In this document: in pieces, positions 14,959-20,956 of the stretch
How the letters are laid out: every line of letters starts with the position of its first letter
Numbering within the stretch: the stretch's first letter is position 1
Origin: JBGPYM01 sp041493205
GTDB lineage: Bacteria > Bacteroidota > Ignavibacteria > UBA10030 > UBA6906
Direction: 5' to 3'
DNA length: 20,956 nt
NCBI GenBank assembly: GCA_041493205.1
Contig: JBGPYM010000020.1
Location: forward strand, 1-20,956
Program-made: the position numbers and the translations under genes
The notes under the pieces: model-generated
The model's database searches: none
What the model saw: the letters and a program-made list of their open reading frames with translations, nothing else
What the model was told of the DNA's origin: nothing

Positions 14959-15267
14959 TTACTGTGGCCGCCTGAGATTTCGTTTCCGAATCGCTTCTTT
15001 GACGATCTTTGAAAACACTGATTTCGTCAGCTGGTGTGCGTAGGTCTCTTCCTTCTCCGTTACGTCGCGGATGGTTCGGAGGAGATCTGCAACGGTCGTG
15101 TTGTCCAGAATAAACCGCTCAACGCCGCTCCGGACAAGGGTCAGCAGCTCACGCTCCGCTTCGGCACGGCGCAGACTGCCGGCCGCCGCAGAACTGCGCG
15201 GACGCCTGACGGCGGATTTCCGCCGTTTCGGTGGAACAACTTGGCGTACAAACCCCTTTGGTGGCAA
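14959..15267 (-). CDS. Orphan receiver-end fragment related to RR2
   Basis: This is a 102-residue ORF that begins with TTG. Residues 41-97 align without gaps to residues 91-148 of RR2. GVERFILDNTTVADLLRTIR corresponds to GVCGFVLKDATFDDFLRTIR, and LTKSVFSKIVKEAIRK to LTGSLFNQIIEHATRK. The phospho-acceptor half of the receiver and the whole DNA-binding domain are absent, and the conserved receiver Lys is Asp here. The first 38 residues are basic and unrelated to RR2. There is no room in the 79 nt upstream for a missing receiver half, and no HTH remnant follows before RSAM2. It may be a decayed duplicate, or a retained small protein that pairs with RR2. The conservative substitution pattern slightly favours past or present selection. 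The start codon is uncertain. Confidence 0.6.
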   Translation of the reverse strand: MPPKGFVRQVVPPKRRKSAVRRPRSSAAAGSLRRAEAERELLTLVRSGVERFILDNTTVADLLRTIRDVTEKEETYAHQLTKSVFSKIVKEAIRKRNLRRPQ

Positions 15268-15346
15268 GCATATACCCGGTGTGGAATACGCCCAACGTAG
15301 GGAAGATCACGGGAGGGAAGAATCGTCCGAACGGTTGAAAGAAGGA

Positions 15347-16027
15347 CTAGTCCTTTTGAGTGACGCGCTGGTGCCCGGGATACCCGGCATCGCTGTGCGC
15401 GAACCGGGCAATCTCAAGGCGGGTGTGCAGGGCAAGCTTTTCGAGGATGTTGTGAACGTGACTCTTGACCGTGTCGGTGGCAAGATGGAGCCGGTGTGCA
15501 ATGTCCTTGTTGCTCAGCCCCTCGGCGATCAGTTCAATCACTTCCCGCTCCCGGTTGGTCATTTTTACCCAGGTAAAGGGATTTCCCTTTCCCTTCCTGG
15601 TGGCGTGTTCGATGATCTGATTGAAGAGTGACCCGGTGAGAGGCGGCGGGAGGACATTCACACCCCTGGCAACAGAACGGATGGTCCTGAGAAAATCGTC
15701 GAATGTCGCATCCTTGAGGACAAACCCACAGACCCCGGCCTCAACATACTGAACAAGGTCCTCCTGCACCGGGACGAGGTCCATCCCGACCACCCGTGCC
15801 TCCGGGGCGTTTTTCTTGAATGAGCTTATGAGGCGAAGACTGTTCTGACTGCGTAACCCGAGATCGAGCAGTATGACTTCCGGTTTCAGCCGCTTTGCCT
15901 TGCCAAGAGCATCGGAGTTCCCGGGGGAAGCAACGACCCTGAGGTCGGGCTGCTCCTTGAGCATGACCGAGAGCCCCTCGCGCAACAAACGATTATCCTC
16001 AATGAGCAGGATCTGGATCTTCTTCAT
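15347..16027 (-). CDS. NarL/LuxR-type response regulator (RR2)
   Basis: This 226-residue response regulator is paralogous to RR1. The receiver has E10/D11, phospho-acceptor D55 (VILLDLGLR) and K105 (GFVLKDA); the beta-4 switch residue normally Ser/Thr is Asp83 (VVGMDLVP). The linker (about 120-152) contains LPPPLTGSLFNQIIEHATRK. The LuxR-type HTH is at about 155-212 (MTNREREVIELIAEGLSNKD, TVKSHVHNILEKLALHTRLE). A C-terminal tail of about 14 residues (GYPGHQRVTQKD) is absent from RR1. A predicted promoter (TTGAAA, 17 nt, TATCTT) lies about 56 nt before the start. It is probably the first gene of the unit with the receiver fragment and RSAM2. No sensor kinase is near. Confidence 0.95.
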   Translation of the reverse strand: MKKIQILLIEDNRLLREGLSVMLKEQPDLRVVASPGNSDALGKAKRLKPEVILLDLGLRSQNSLRLISSFKKNAPEARVVGMDLVPVQEDLVQYVEAGVCGFVLKDATFDDFLRTIRSVARGVNVLPPPLTGSLFNQIIEHATRKGKGNPFTWVKMTNREREVIELIAEGLSNKDIAHRLHLATDTVKSHVHNILEKLALHTRLEIARFAHSDAGYPGHQRVTQKD

Positions 16028-16089
16028 GCAGCCGGAACGCTGGGTGGAGGCGACAGGGCATCGGAATGCAAGTCGCGGAATTAGCCTGT

Positions 16090-16118
16090 AAGATAGGCAA
16101 TCACCCGCACCTTTTCAA
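16090..16118 (-). promoter_or_regulatory. Predicted promoter of RR2
   Basis: On the minus strand TTGAAA (16118-16113) is followed after exactly 17 nt by TATCTT (16095-16090). The -10 lies in GCCTATCTT, the same 9 bases that hold the -10 of the divergent promoter at 16131-16159. Confidence 0.6.
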
Positions 16119-16130
16119 CTCCGCCGGCAA

Positions 16131-16159
16131 TTGCTATTCGGGGGGAATAGGCCTATCTT
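16131..16159 (+). promoter_or_regulatory. Predicted promoter of the small plus-strand gene
   Basis: TTGCTA (16131-16136), a 17-nt spacer and TATCTT (16154-16159) make a reasonable sigma70-type promoter. A 10-bp perfect palindrome, ATAGGCCTAT (16147-16156), overlaps the spacer and -10 and could be an operator. The predicted start near 16166 leaves only about 14 nt before the ATG, enough for the Shine-Dalgarno at 16168-16174. Confidence 0.6.
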
Positions 16160-16179
16160 GATGATACAAAGGAGCCGAT

Positions 16180-16425
16180 ATGATTGCAGCGCACGAAGTG
16201 TGGGGAATCATCCGGGGACACGTGCCGAAACGACAATGGGTCTCCTCCGCTGACATCTGTGCAATCGTGGAAATGCACGGCCATCTCGACGAAGAGGACA
16301 GGCAACGCCTCTCGCCCCATTCGATCATGCCCCGGTGGAAAACCCTCGTCCGGAGCGTCCTCTCCAAAGAATCGAAAAACGGGAAGATCCGGTCGCGGAA
16401 GCGGCCGGGCCACTTCGACGGGTGA
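16180..16425 (+). CDS. Small winged-helix-like protein
   Basis: This 81-residue protein is the only convincing plus-strand gene. It has a near-perfect Shine-Dalgarno (AAAGGAG) 5 nt before the ATG and a predicted promoter just upstream. The sequence reads as helices followed by a wing-like basic end: AAHEVWGIIRGHVPKRQWVS, SADICAIVEMHGHLDEED, MPRWKTLVRSVL and KNGKIRSRKRPGHFDG. The pattern of a Trp followed by VRxxL and a KxGxIRxRxRPGxF end resembles small winged-helix DNA-binding proteins, such as the N-terminal part of Mrr-type proteins. The exact family is not recognised. It diverges from RR2 and may autoregulate the shared promoter region. It converges on the ribulokinase gene, 35 nt away. 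Confidence 0.75.
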   Translation: MIAAHEVWGIIRGHVPKRQWVSSADICAIVEMHGHLDEEDRQRLSPHSIMPRWKTLVRSVLSKESKNGKIRSRKRPGHFDG

Positions 16426-16460
16426 TCCCGGCGGCAGGACAACACCGGGAGTGATGTTCT
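16426..16460. terminator. Possible shared terminator hairpin of convergent genes
   Basis: ATCCCGG and CCGGGAGT can pair around a loop of about 13 nt between the two convergent stop codons. There is no U tract on either strand, so this is a weak call. Confidence 0.25.
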
Positions 16461-18146
16461 TCAGTGGCGAGCCCGGGTGCGGATTTCCAGTAACTGCTTC
16501 ATCACAGGGAAGAGGTTGCCCTGCCACTCCGGAGTGCCGAAGGCGTCATGGAGCGTCCGGTAAAGCGGGTAGAGCTCCCTGTACACCGCATGCGCTGCCG
16601 GGTCTGGCGAGAACACACGCCGCTTCAGACCGGTCATAGTTGACTGCGCCTCCCGTATGGAGGCATACCCCCCCGCCTGCTTCCCTGCCACTACCGACCC
16701 CGCGATCGCTGCACCCAGCGCACAAGTCTGCGCGGACCTGCTCACCTTCATAGGTCGTCCCGTCACGTCGGCATAAATCTGCATCACCAGCGGGCTCTTC
16801 TCGGCGATGCCGCCGCAGTTGACAACCTGTTCAATCGTGACCCCGCTCTCTTCAAACCTGTTGATGATGGCGAGCGCGCCGAAGGCCGTCGCTTCGATCA
16901 GTGCCCTGTAGATTTCCCCCGGGGTCGTGTAGAGCGTCTGTCCGATCAGCAGACCGGTCAGACGCTGGTCAACGAGCACCGTACGATTGCCGTTGTTCCA
17001 GTCGAGGGCCAGGAGCCCCGATTCCCCCGGACGGATCCGCGCCGCGGCGGCTGTCAGCGCCTCGTGCGTACCCGAAGCCCCCAGCGGCCTGATGTAACTG
17101 ACGAACCAGTTGAAAATGTCCCCCACTGCGGACTGGCCCGCCTCGAGGCCGTAGTCACCGGGGATCACGCTCCCTTTGACAATCCCGCACAACCCGCGGA
17201 TGTCCTGCAATGGTTCCCCTCCGGGGGCGACGGTGATATCGCACGTGCTCGTCCCGATGATCTTCACCAGCGTGCCCGTCCCCACGCCCGCACCGATCGC
17301 GCCGCAATGGGCATCGAAGGCGCCGGTCGCGACCGGTATGCCGGTACGCAGTCCGGTCTTCTTCGCCCATGCCGGTGTCAGCCCCCCGACTGCGGTATCA
17401 ACGGTCGCGGCCGTCGTCTTCAACCGTGCACGGAGTTCGCCCAGGCCGGGATCGAGGCGCGACAGAAACTCCGCGTCCGGATATCCTCCCCAGTCGGCGC
17501 TGAACATCGCCTTGTGGCCGGCGGCGCAAATGCCGATGGTGAGACGATCCGGATGTTCCGTCCCGGTGAGCATCGCCGGGATCCAGTCGGCGATTTCCAC
17601 CCAGAGGGATGCAGCGGAAAATACTTCGGGTGATGTCCGCCTGCAATGCAGAATCTTGCTGAAGAACCACTCGCTCGAATACACCCCTCCGCACCGCGCA
17701 ACATACCGGGGGCGGATCTCTCTGGCGAGCGATGTGATTGCCGCGGCCTCCGCGACGCCCGTGTGATCCTTCCAGAGCCAGGCCATTGCATCCGGGTTCC
17801 GGGAGAACCTCCTCTGGAAAGCGAGCGGCTTCCCCTCACCGTCAACGGGCATCGGCGTGCTGCCGGTCGTATCGACGCCGACCCCTATGATCTGTTCGGG
17901 TCGGAAGCCGCGCACCCGCCGCCGGGTCTGTGCAAGCGCCCTCCGTATCACCGTTGCTGCGCCCGTGACATAATCGGCGGGATGCTGACGCGCAAGGTTG
18001 GGATCGCGTGTAAGGATCACCCCCTGCGTCCCGTGCTCGTACCCCCAGACCGCTGTCCCCGCCTCTTTGCCGTTTCTGACGTCAACAATGAGCGCGCGCA
18101 CCGAGTTGGTGCCGAAATCAAGCCCGAGGGTATAACGAATGCTCAT
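16461..18146 (-). CDS. araB: Ribulokinase (AraB type, FGGY family)
   Basis: This 561-residue sugar kinase has the normal AraB length. The N-terminal phosphate-binding motif is GLDFGTNSVRALIVD (residues 8-22). VGVDTTGSTPMPVDG (89-103) and AWLWKDHT (122-129) are ribulokinase-like. The catalytic Asp should be D278 in GAFDAHCGAIGAG, with GTSTCDI near 298-304. The second FGGY signature is NCGGIAEKSPLVMQIYADV (443-461). The enzyme phosphorylates L-ribulose (or a related ketose) to L-ribulose 5-phosphate with ATP in the cytoplasm. It begins 16 nt after the symporter stop, with GAGG 11 nt before the ATG, and forms an operon with symporter and isomerase. No AraD epimerase is in the window. Some AraB-like kinases act on other ketoses, so the substrate is inferred from context. 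Confidence 0.88.
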   Translation of the reverse strand: MSIRYTLGLDFGTNSVRALIVDVRNGKEAGTAVWGYEHGTQGVILTRDPNLARQHPADYVTGAATVIRRALAQTRRRVRGFRPEQIIGVGVDTTGSTPMPVDGEGKPLAFQRRFSRNPDAMAWLWKDHTGVAEAAAITSLAREIRPRYVARCGGVYSSEWFFSKILHCRRTSPEVFSAASLWVEIADWIPAMLTGTEHPDRLTIGICAAGHKAMFSADWGGYPDAEFLSRLDPGLGELRARLKTTAATVDTAVGGLTPAWAKKTGLRTGIPVATGAFDAHCGAIGAGVGTGTLVKIIGTSTCDITVAPGGEPLQDIRGLCGIVKGSVIPGDYGLEAGQSAVGDIFNWFVSYIRPLGASGTHEALTAAAARIRPGESGLLALDWNNGNRTVLVDQRLTGLLIGQTLYTTPGEIYRALIEATAFGALAIINRFEESGVTIEQVVNCGGIAEKSPLVMQIYADVTGRPMKVSRSAQTCALGAAIAGSVVAGKQAGGYASIREAQSTMTGLKRRVFSPDPAAHAVYRELYPLYRTLHDAFGTPEWQGNLFPVMKQLLEIRTRARH

Positions 18147-18162
18147 GGCGATGCGGGCCTCG

Positions 18163-19926
18163 TCAACCTGTAAATGAGAGATAGGCGATCAGAATCAGGC
18201 AAACCACGAGGCAGGAAGTGACCACGTCCAGTTTTGTCCAGCTCTTTCGCGATTCTTGGCGGTGTTCCTCTGACTGGGTCGCAAACGTCAGATCGCGAAT
18301 CCGTTCGTAGTCCGGCACCTCGGACATATAGCTGACGACGATCATCACCACCACCGAGACCGCGAAGATGAGTATGCTGTAGTACTGGAAGAAGATGTTG
18401 TTGATGATCCAGAAGAACGACCCCTCCGGGTACCCGTGTTCGAACCCGGCAAGGTGGAGGCTGACGGGCGTATCCACCAGCAGGCGGAAGATGCCGAGGG
18501 CAAAACCCGTGATGAGCGCTGCCAGGCATCCCTTGGCGTTCAGTCGCTTCATGAACACGCCGAAGAAAAAGACAACAAAAATCGGCGGGGCAAGATATCC
18601 CTGTACTCCCTGAAGGTAATCGTACAACCCCTTCCCTCCGCGTATCACCGGGATCCAGAAGAGGGCGATCAGTACCATGACGGTGGTGGCAACGCGCCCA
18701 ATCCACACCAGCTGCTCCTCCGTGGCGCGCGGCCTGAACTTCTTATAGAAATCGATCGTGAAGAGCGTCGAGCTTGCATTGAACGCGCCTGCCAGCGAGC
18801 TCATCAGGGCCGCGAGCAAGCCGGCGACGACAAGTCCCCGCAGCCCGACGGGCATCACGTAACGAACCATGAGCGCAAAGGATGCCTGGGCGCCCTCCCG
18901 CAGCGCCTGTCCGTCCGGGCCGACCATGCCCGCGAATTCCGGGACCTTGCCCGTCCTGGCAAGTGCGAGCCAGATCATCCCGGGAATGATGAAAATGAAC
19001 ACGGGGAGGAGCTTCAGGTAGGAGGCGAAAATCGTTCCGCGGCGGGCTTCCTTCTCGGTCGGGGCTCCCAGCGCGCGCTGGACGATGTACTGGTCGGTGC
19101 ACCAGTACCAGAGCCCGATGATCGGCGCGCAGATCAGCATCCCGAGCCACGGATAATTGCTGTTGAAATACCATGCCAGCCGACCGGTCTCCCGGACGGG
19201 CGCCCAGGTTCCCTCGACGCCGGCGGGTATGAGCGGCTTCCAGAGGTTGAACATGTCGGATCCGAGAACGGCGTGGAGCTCGCTCCACCCGCCGAGCTTT
19301 TGGAGCCCGAACATGGTCAGTAACGCCGATCCGATGATCAGGATGATCGTCTGCATGGCATCGGCGTACGCCACGGTGCGCATCCCCCCGATCACGGTAT
19401 AGAGCCCCGTGACCAGGACCACCAGAACGGATCCGATCCAGAAGCTGTCGAACACGACGGACCCGATCTGAAGCTGCATTTCGGGGAGAAGCGTGCCGGC
19501 GACGATCCCTCCGGCAAAAATGCCGACCGCGATCTTTGTCAGGACGTAGGCAACCAGAGAAATCAGCGAGAGCACCCAGCGGGCGGTGGGAGAAAACCGC
19601 CGTTCCAGAAACTCCGGCATTGTGAACACCCTGGAGCGCATGTAGAACGGAATAAACCCCCATCCCACAACCCGGAGGCACCACGCGTGCAGTTCGTAGT
19701 GGGCGAGCGCGACGCCGCTCGTTGCGCCTGCGCCCGCCAGTCCCACCAGATGCTCGGAGCCGATGTTGGATGCAAAGATGGAAGCGCCGACGACAAACCA
19801 TCCGAGATTGCGTCCCGCAAGGAAGTATTCGTCGGAAGTTTTCTGGCCCTTTCTGATAACCCACCAGGTCAGAAGGGCGATGCATCCGAAATATGCCGCG
19901 ATGACAACCAGGTCCAGAGTTTCCAT
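18163..19926 (-). CDS. Na+/solute symporter, SGLT-type (SSS family)
   Basis: From the ATG at 19926 the protein has 587 residues with about 13-14 predicted membrane helices, normal for the sodium:solute symporter family. Recognisable stretches are NIGSEHLVGLAGAGATSGVA near the start, YMRSRVFTMPEFLERRFSP, ATVRIPPITV-like region of helix 5 read here as YTVIGGMRTVAYADAMQTII, and SSLAGAFNASSTLFTIDFYK. These match the sugar-transporting (SGLT) branch. It should import a sugar with Na+, probably the pentose used by the adjacent kinase and isomerase. The frame is open to 20043, but that extension translates the hairpin repeats. The ATG at 19926 has CGGAG 7 nt upstream and starts directly before the first helix. 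Confidence 0.9.
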   Translation of the reverse strand: METLDLVVIAAYFGCIALLTWWVIRKGQKTSDEYFLAGRNLGWFVVGASIFASNIGSEHLVGLAGAGATSGVALAHYELHAWCLRVVGWGFIPFYMRSRVFTMPEFLERRFSPTARWVLSLISLVAYVLTKIAVGIFAGGIVAGTLLPEMQLQIGSVVFDSFWIGSVLVVLVTGLYTVIGGMRTVAYADAMQTIILIIGSALLTMFGLQKLGGWSELHAVLGSDMFNLWKPLIPAGVEGTWAPVRETGRLAWYFNSNYPWLGMLICAPIIGLWYWCTDQYIVQRALGAPTEKEARRGTIFASYLKLLPVFIFIIPGMIWLALARTGKVPEFAGMVGPDGQALREGAQASFALMVRYVMPVGLRGLVVAGLLAALMSSLAGAFNASSTLFTIDFYKKFRPRATEEQLVWIGRVATTVMVLIALFWIPVIRGGKGLYDYLQGVQGYLAPPIFVVFFFGVFMKRLNAKGCLAALITGFALGIFRLLVDTPVSLHLAGFEHGYPEGSFFWIINNIFFQYYSILIFAVSVVVMIVVSYMSEVPDYERIRDLTFATQSEEHRQESRKSWTKLDVVTSCLVVCLILIAYLSFTG

Positions 19927-19968
19927 CGAATGACTCCGTAGGTGATTGACGGGGGTGAACTGATCCCT

Positions 19969-20127
19969 GTAGTAGCACCGGCGTCCCCGCCGGTGGCTCT
20001 TAGCTGAAATGCTTGTGGATACCTGTACAGTTCGTAGTGGCACGGGCGTCCCGCCCGTGGCTCTTGCTCAAATGCTTGAGGATACCTGTATAGTCTGTAG
20101 TGGCACGGGCGTCTCGCCCGTGGCTCT
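19969..20127 (+). repeat. Cluster B: tandem array of GC-rich hairpin repeats
   Basis: Three copies of a 31-32-bp hairpin repeat start at 19969, 20034 and 20097, in the same orientation as cluster A. Each has the form GTAGTGGCACGGGCG, a short loop, then CGCCCGTGGCTCT; the first copy uses the CACCGGCG/CGCCGGTG version. The two spacers (33 and 32 nt) are alike, sharing AAATGCTTG and GGATACCTGTA, so the true unit is a tandem repeat of about 64 bp. It lies between the isomerase stop and the symporter start. The hairpins could stabilise or attenuate the operon mRNA. Confidence 0.9.
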
Positions 20128-20134
20128 ACCTATA

Positions 20135-20956
20135 TCAGCGGTGATGATAAATCTCCCACCCAAGATAGTTCCCGAGAGCGTCCTCAATCGCATCCGCAAC
20201 CGTGTCCCGCGTCGCTGCGACATGGTGCTCGAGCCCGTTCCGGCAGATGTACTGAAGAAGCTTCTGGAATGCCGGGACCTGGATGACGCCGTAGCCGCCG
20301 AACGTCTCGAGCGGGTCGTCGGTGAAGCGCCCCTCGCCGACATAAGTGGTCATCCGGCCGTTCAGGTCGTCCGTGGAAACGCGGCAGTAAGTGAACGGCC
20401 CCGGGGCGATTTTCCCCACGATGGTGCCGAACGTGTTCTCCTTGCCGACCGCCCCCGCAATAATCTCCTGGTAGTCCATCTTTTGTGAACCGAAGAAGGC
20501 CTTGGGAAGATTCGAGCAGTGGAACACCACCCCCTTATCCGGGTCCGCGGCGTAATTGTTGTTCCAGTCGAGGAGCGCCGCCGGCTTCGCAGAGGCCGAT
20601 TGCAGCACGTACATGCCGACAAGCCCCGCCGTGTCCGTTTCGCACGCGCTGGGCATGAGCGCGTTCGACATCATGCTCATCAGCGTGCATGGCACGACCC
20701 CGAAGAACTCCTCGAGGGAGGTCCAGCACTGGATCGATGTGGCGCTCAGGTTCTTCTCCGCCACCCACCGGTCGATGGCGACCCCCAGCTTCGCCATTTT
20801 CATCAGGCTTGCAGGCGGCACACCCGTGGTGGTCGTATAGCCGCCGATATCCGACAGCTTTTTCTGCACCGGGCCGTCGTTGTCTTTCATGGCGGCCACC
20901 CACCCCAGGGCCTCCGAAAGGTCGAGGGTTTCGACGCTGATGCCCGACCGCTCGAG
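20135..20956 (-). CDS. L-fucose/L-arabinose isomerase-type protein, 5' end missing
   Basis: The minus-strand frame is open from the window edge to a TGA at 20135-20137, giving the last 273 residues; the GTG at 20899 is internal. The sequence matches the C-terminal two-thirds of the fucose/arabinose isomerase fold. SACETDTAGLVGMYVLQSA carries the likely metal-ligand Glu, ALLDWNNNYA the likely metal-ligand Asp, and GVVFHCSNLPKAFFGS a His near the active site. EGRFTDDPLETFGGYGVIQV and HHVAATRDTVADAIEDAL close the domain. The enzyme should convert an aldose to its ketose, feeding the ribulokinase downstream. It is not a classical AraA by motif. L-arabinose is the most likely substrate given AraB, but D-arabinose or L-fucose remain possible. 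Gene order is isomerase, symporter, kinase. Confidence 0.82.
   Translation of the reverse strand, partial: LERSGISVETLDLSEALGWVAAMKDNDGPVQKKLSDIGGYTTTTGVPPASLMKMAKLGVAIDRWVAEKNLSATSIQCWTSLEEFFGVVPCTLMSMMSNALMPSACETDTAGLVGMYVLQSASAKPAALLDWNNNYAADPDKGVVFHCSNLPKAFFGSQKMDYQEIIAGAVGKENTFGTIVGKIAPGPFTYCRVSTDDLNGRMTTYVGEGRFTDDPLETFGGYGVIQVPAFQKLLQYICRNGLEHHVAATRDTVADAIEDALGNYLGWEIYHHR

Noticed and set aside
15229..15271. ATG at 15271 as start of the receiver-like fragment
   Set aside because: It is in a different frame from the region that matches RR2, so the only start giving the matching frame near there is the TTG at 15267.
19969..20127. CRISPR array
   Set aside because: The two spacers are nearly the same sequence, there are only three units, and no cas gene is present. 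It is a tandem hairpin repeat.
20068..20343. Minus-strand ORF containing ETPVPL
   Set aside because: It is an out-of-frame shadow of the isomerase that ends in the hairpin repeat; the ETPVPL string is translated repeat.

Overview
The window comes from a GC-rich bacterial chromosome. I infer the Bacteroidota/Ignavibacteria (FCB) side of the tree from three things: the CsbD/SPFH/DUF6600/Tyr-rich secreted-protein cluster, the style of the NarL-type response regulators with a long linker, and many genes without a strong Shine-Dalgarno. This assignment is not proven. Almost everything lies on the minus strand. The only convincing plus-strand gene is a small winged-helix-like ORF at 16180-16425. 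I saw no tRNA, rRNA, CRISPR array, transposase or phage gene.

In the direction of minus-strand transcription (right to left): (1) 20956-16461 is a pentose-use operon. It holds the 3' part of an L-fucose/L-arabinose-isomerase-type protein, a Na+/solute symporter of the SGLT family and an AraB-type ribulokinase. A tandem array of GC-rich hairpin repeats sits between isomerase and symporter. (2) 16180-16027 is a divergent promoter region with mirror-image promoters for the small plus-strand gene and for a response regulator (RR2). (3) RR2 is followed by a 102-aa ORF that matches only the end of the receiver domain of RR2, then by a cobalamin-binding radical SAM protein (RSAM2). (4) After a sigma70-like promoter flanked by an 11-bp perfect inverted repeat comes a MacA-like adaptor, a MacB/FtsX-type permease without an ATPase domain, and a TolC-like outer-membrane protein. 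(5) 8549-5798 holds three single-anchor pilin-like or pilus-accessory proteins, ending in a good rho-independent terminator. (6) 5727-5579 is a second cluster of the same hairpin repeats, one interrupted by a 33-bp insertion. (7) A second cobalamin-type radical SAM protein (RSAM1) is followed by a paralogous response regulator (RR1). (8) 2554-1 is a tightly spaced envelope/stress-type operon: CsbD-like protein with a basic tail, SPFH/prohibitin-like protein, DUF6600-type secreted protein, and a small Tyr-rich secreted protein cut by the window edge.

The most unusual part is the repeated pairing of a B12-type radical SAM protein with a NarL-type regulator whose receiver lacks the usual switch Ser/Thr. 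It occurs twice within about 13 kb, once with an extra receiver fragment and next to a tripartite export system. I read this as a possible regulated make-and-export system for an unidentified metabolite or lipid. That reading is a hypothesis; the individual families are recognisable but the combination is not one I know.
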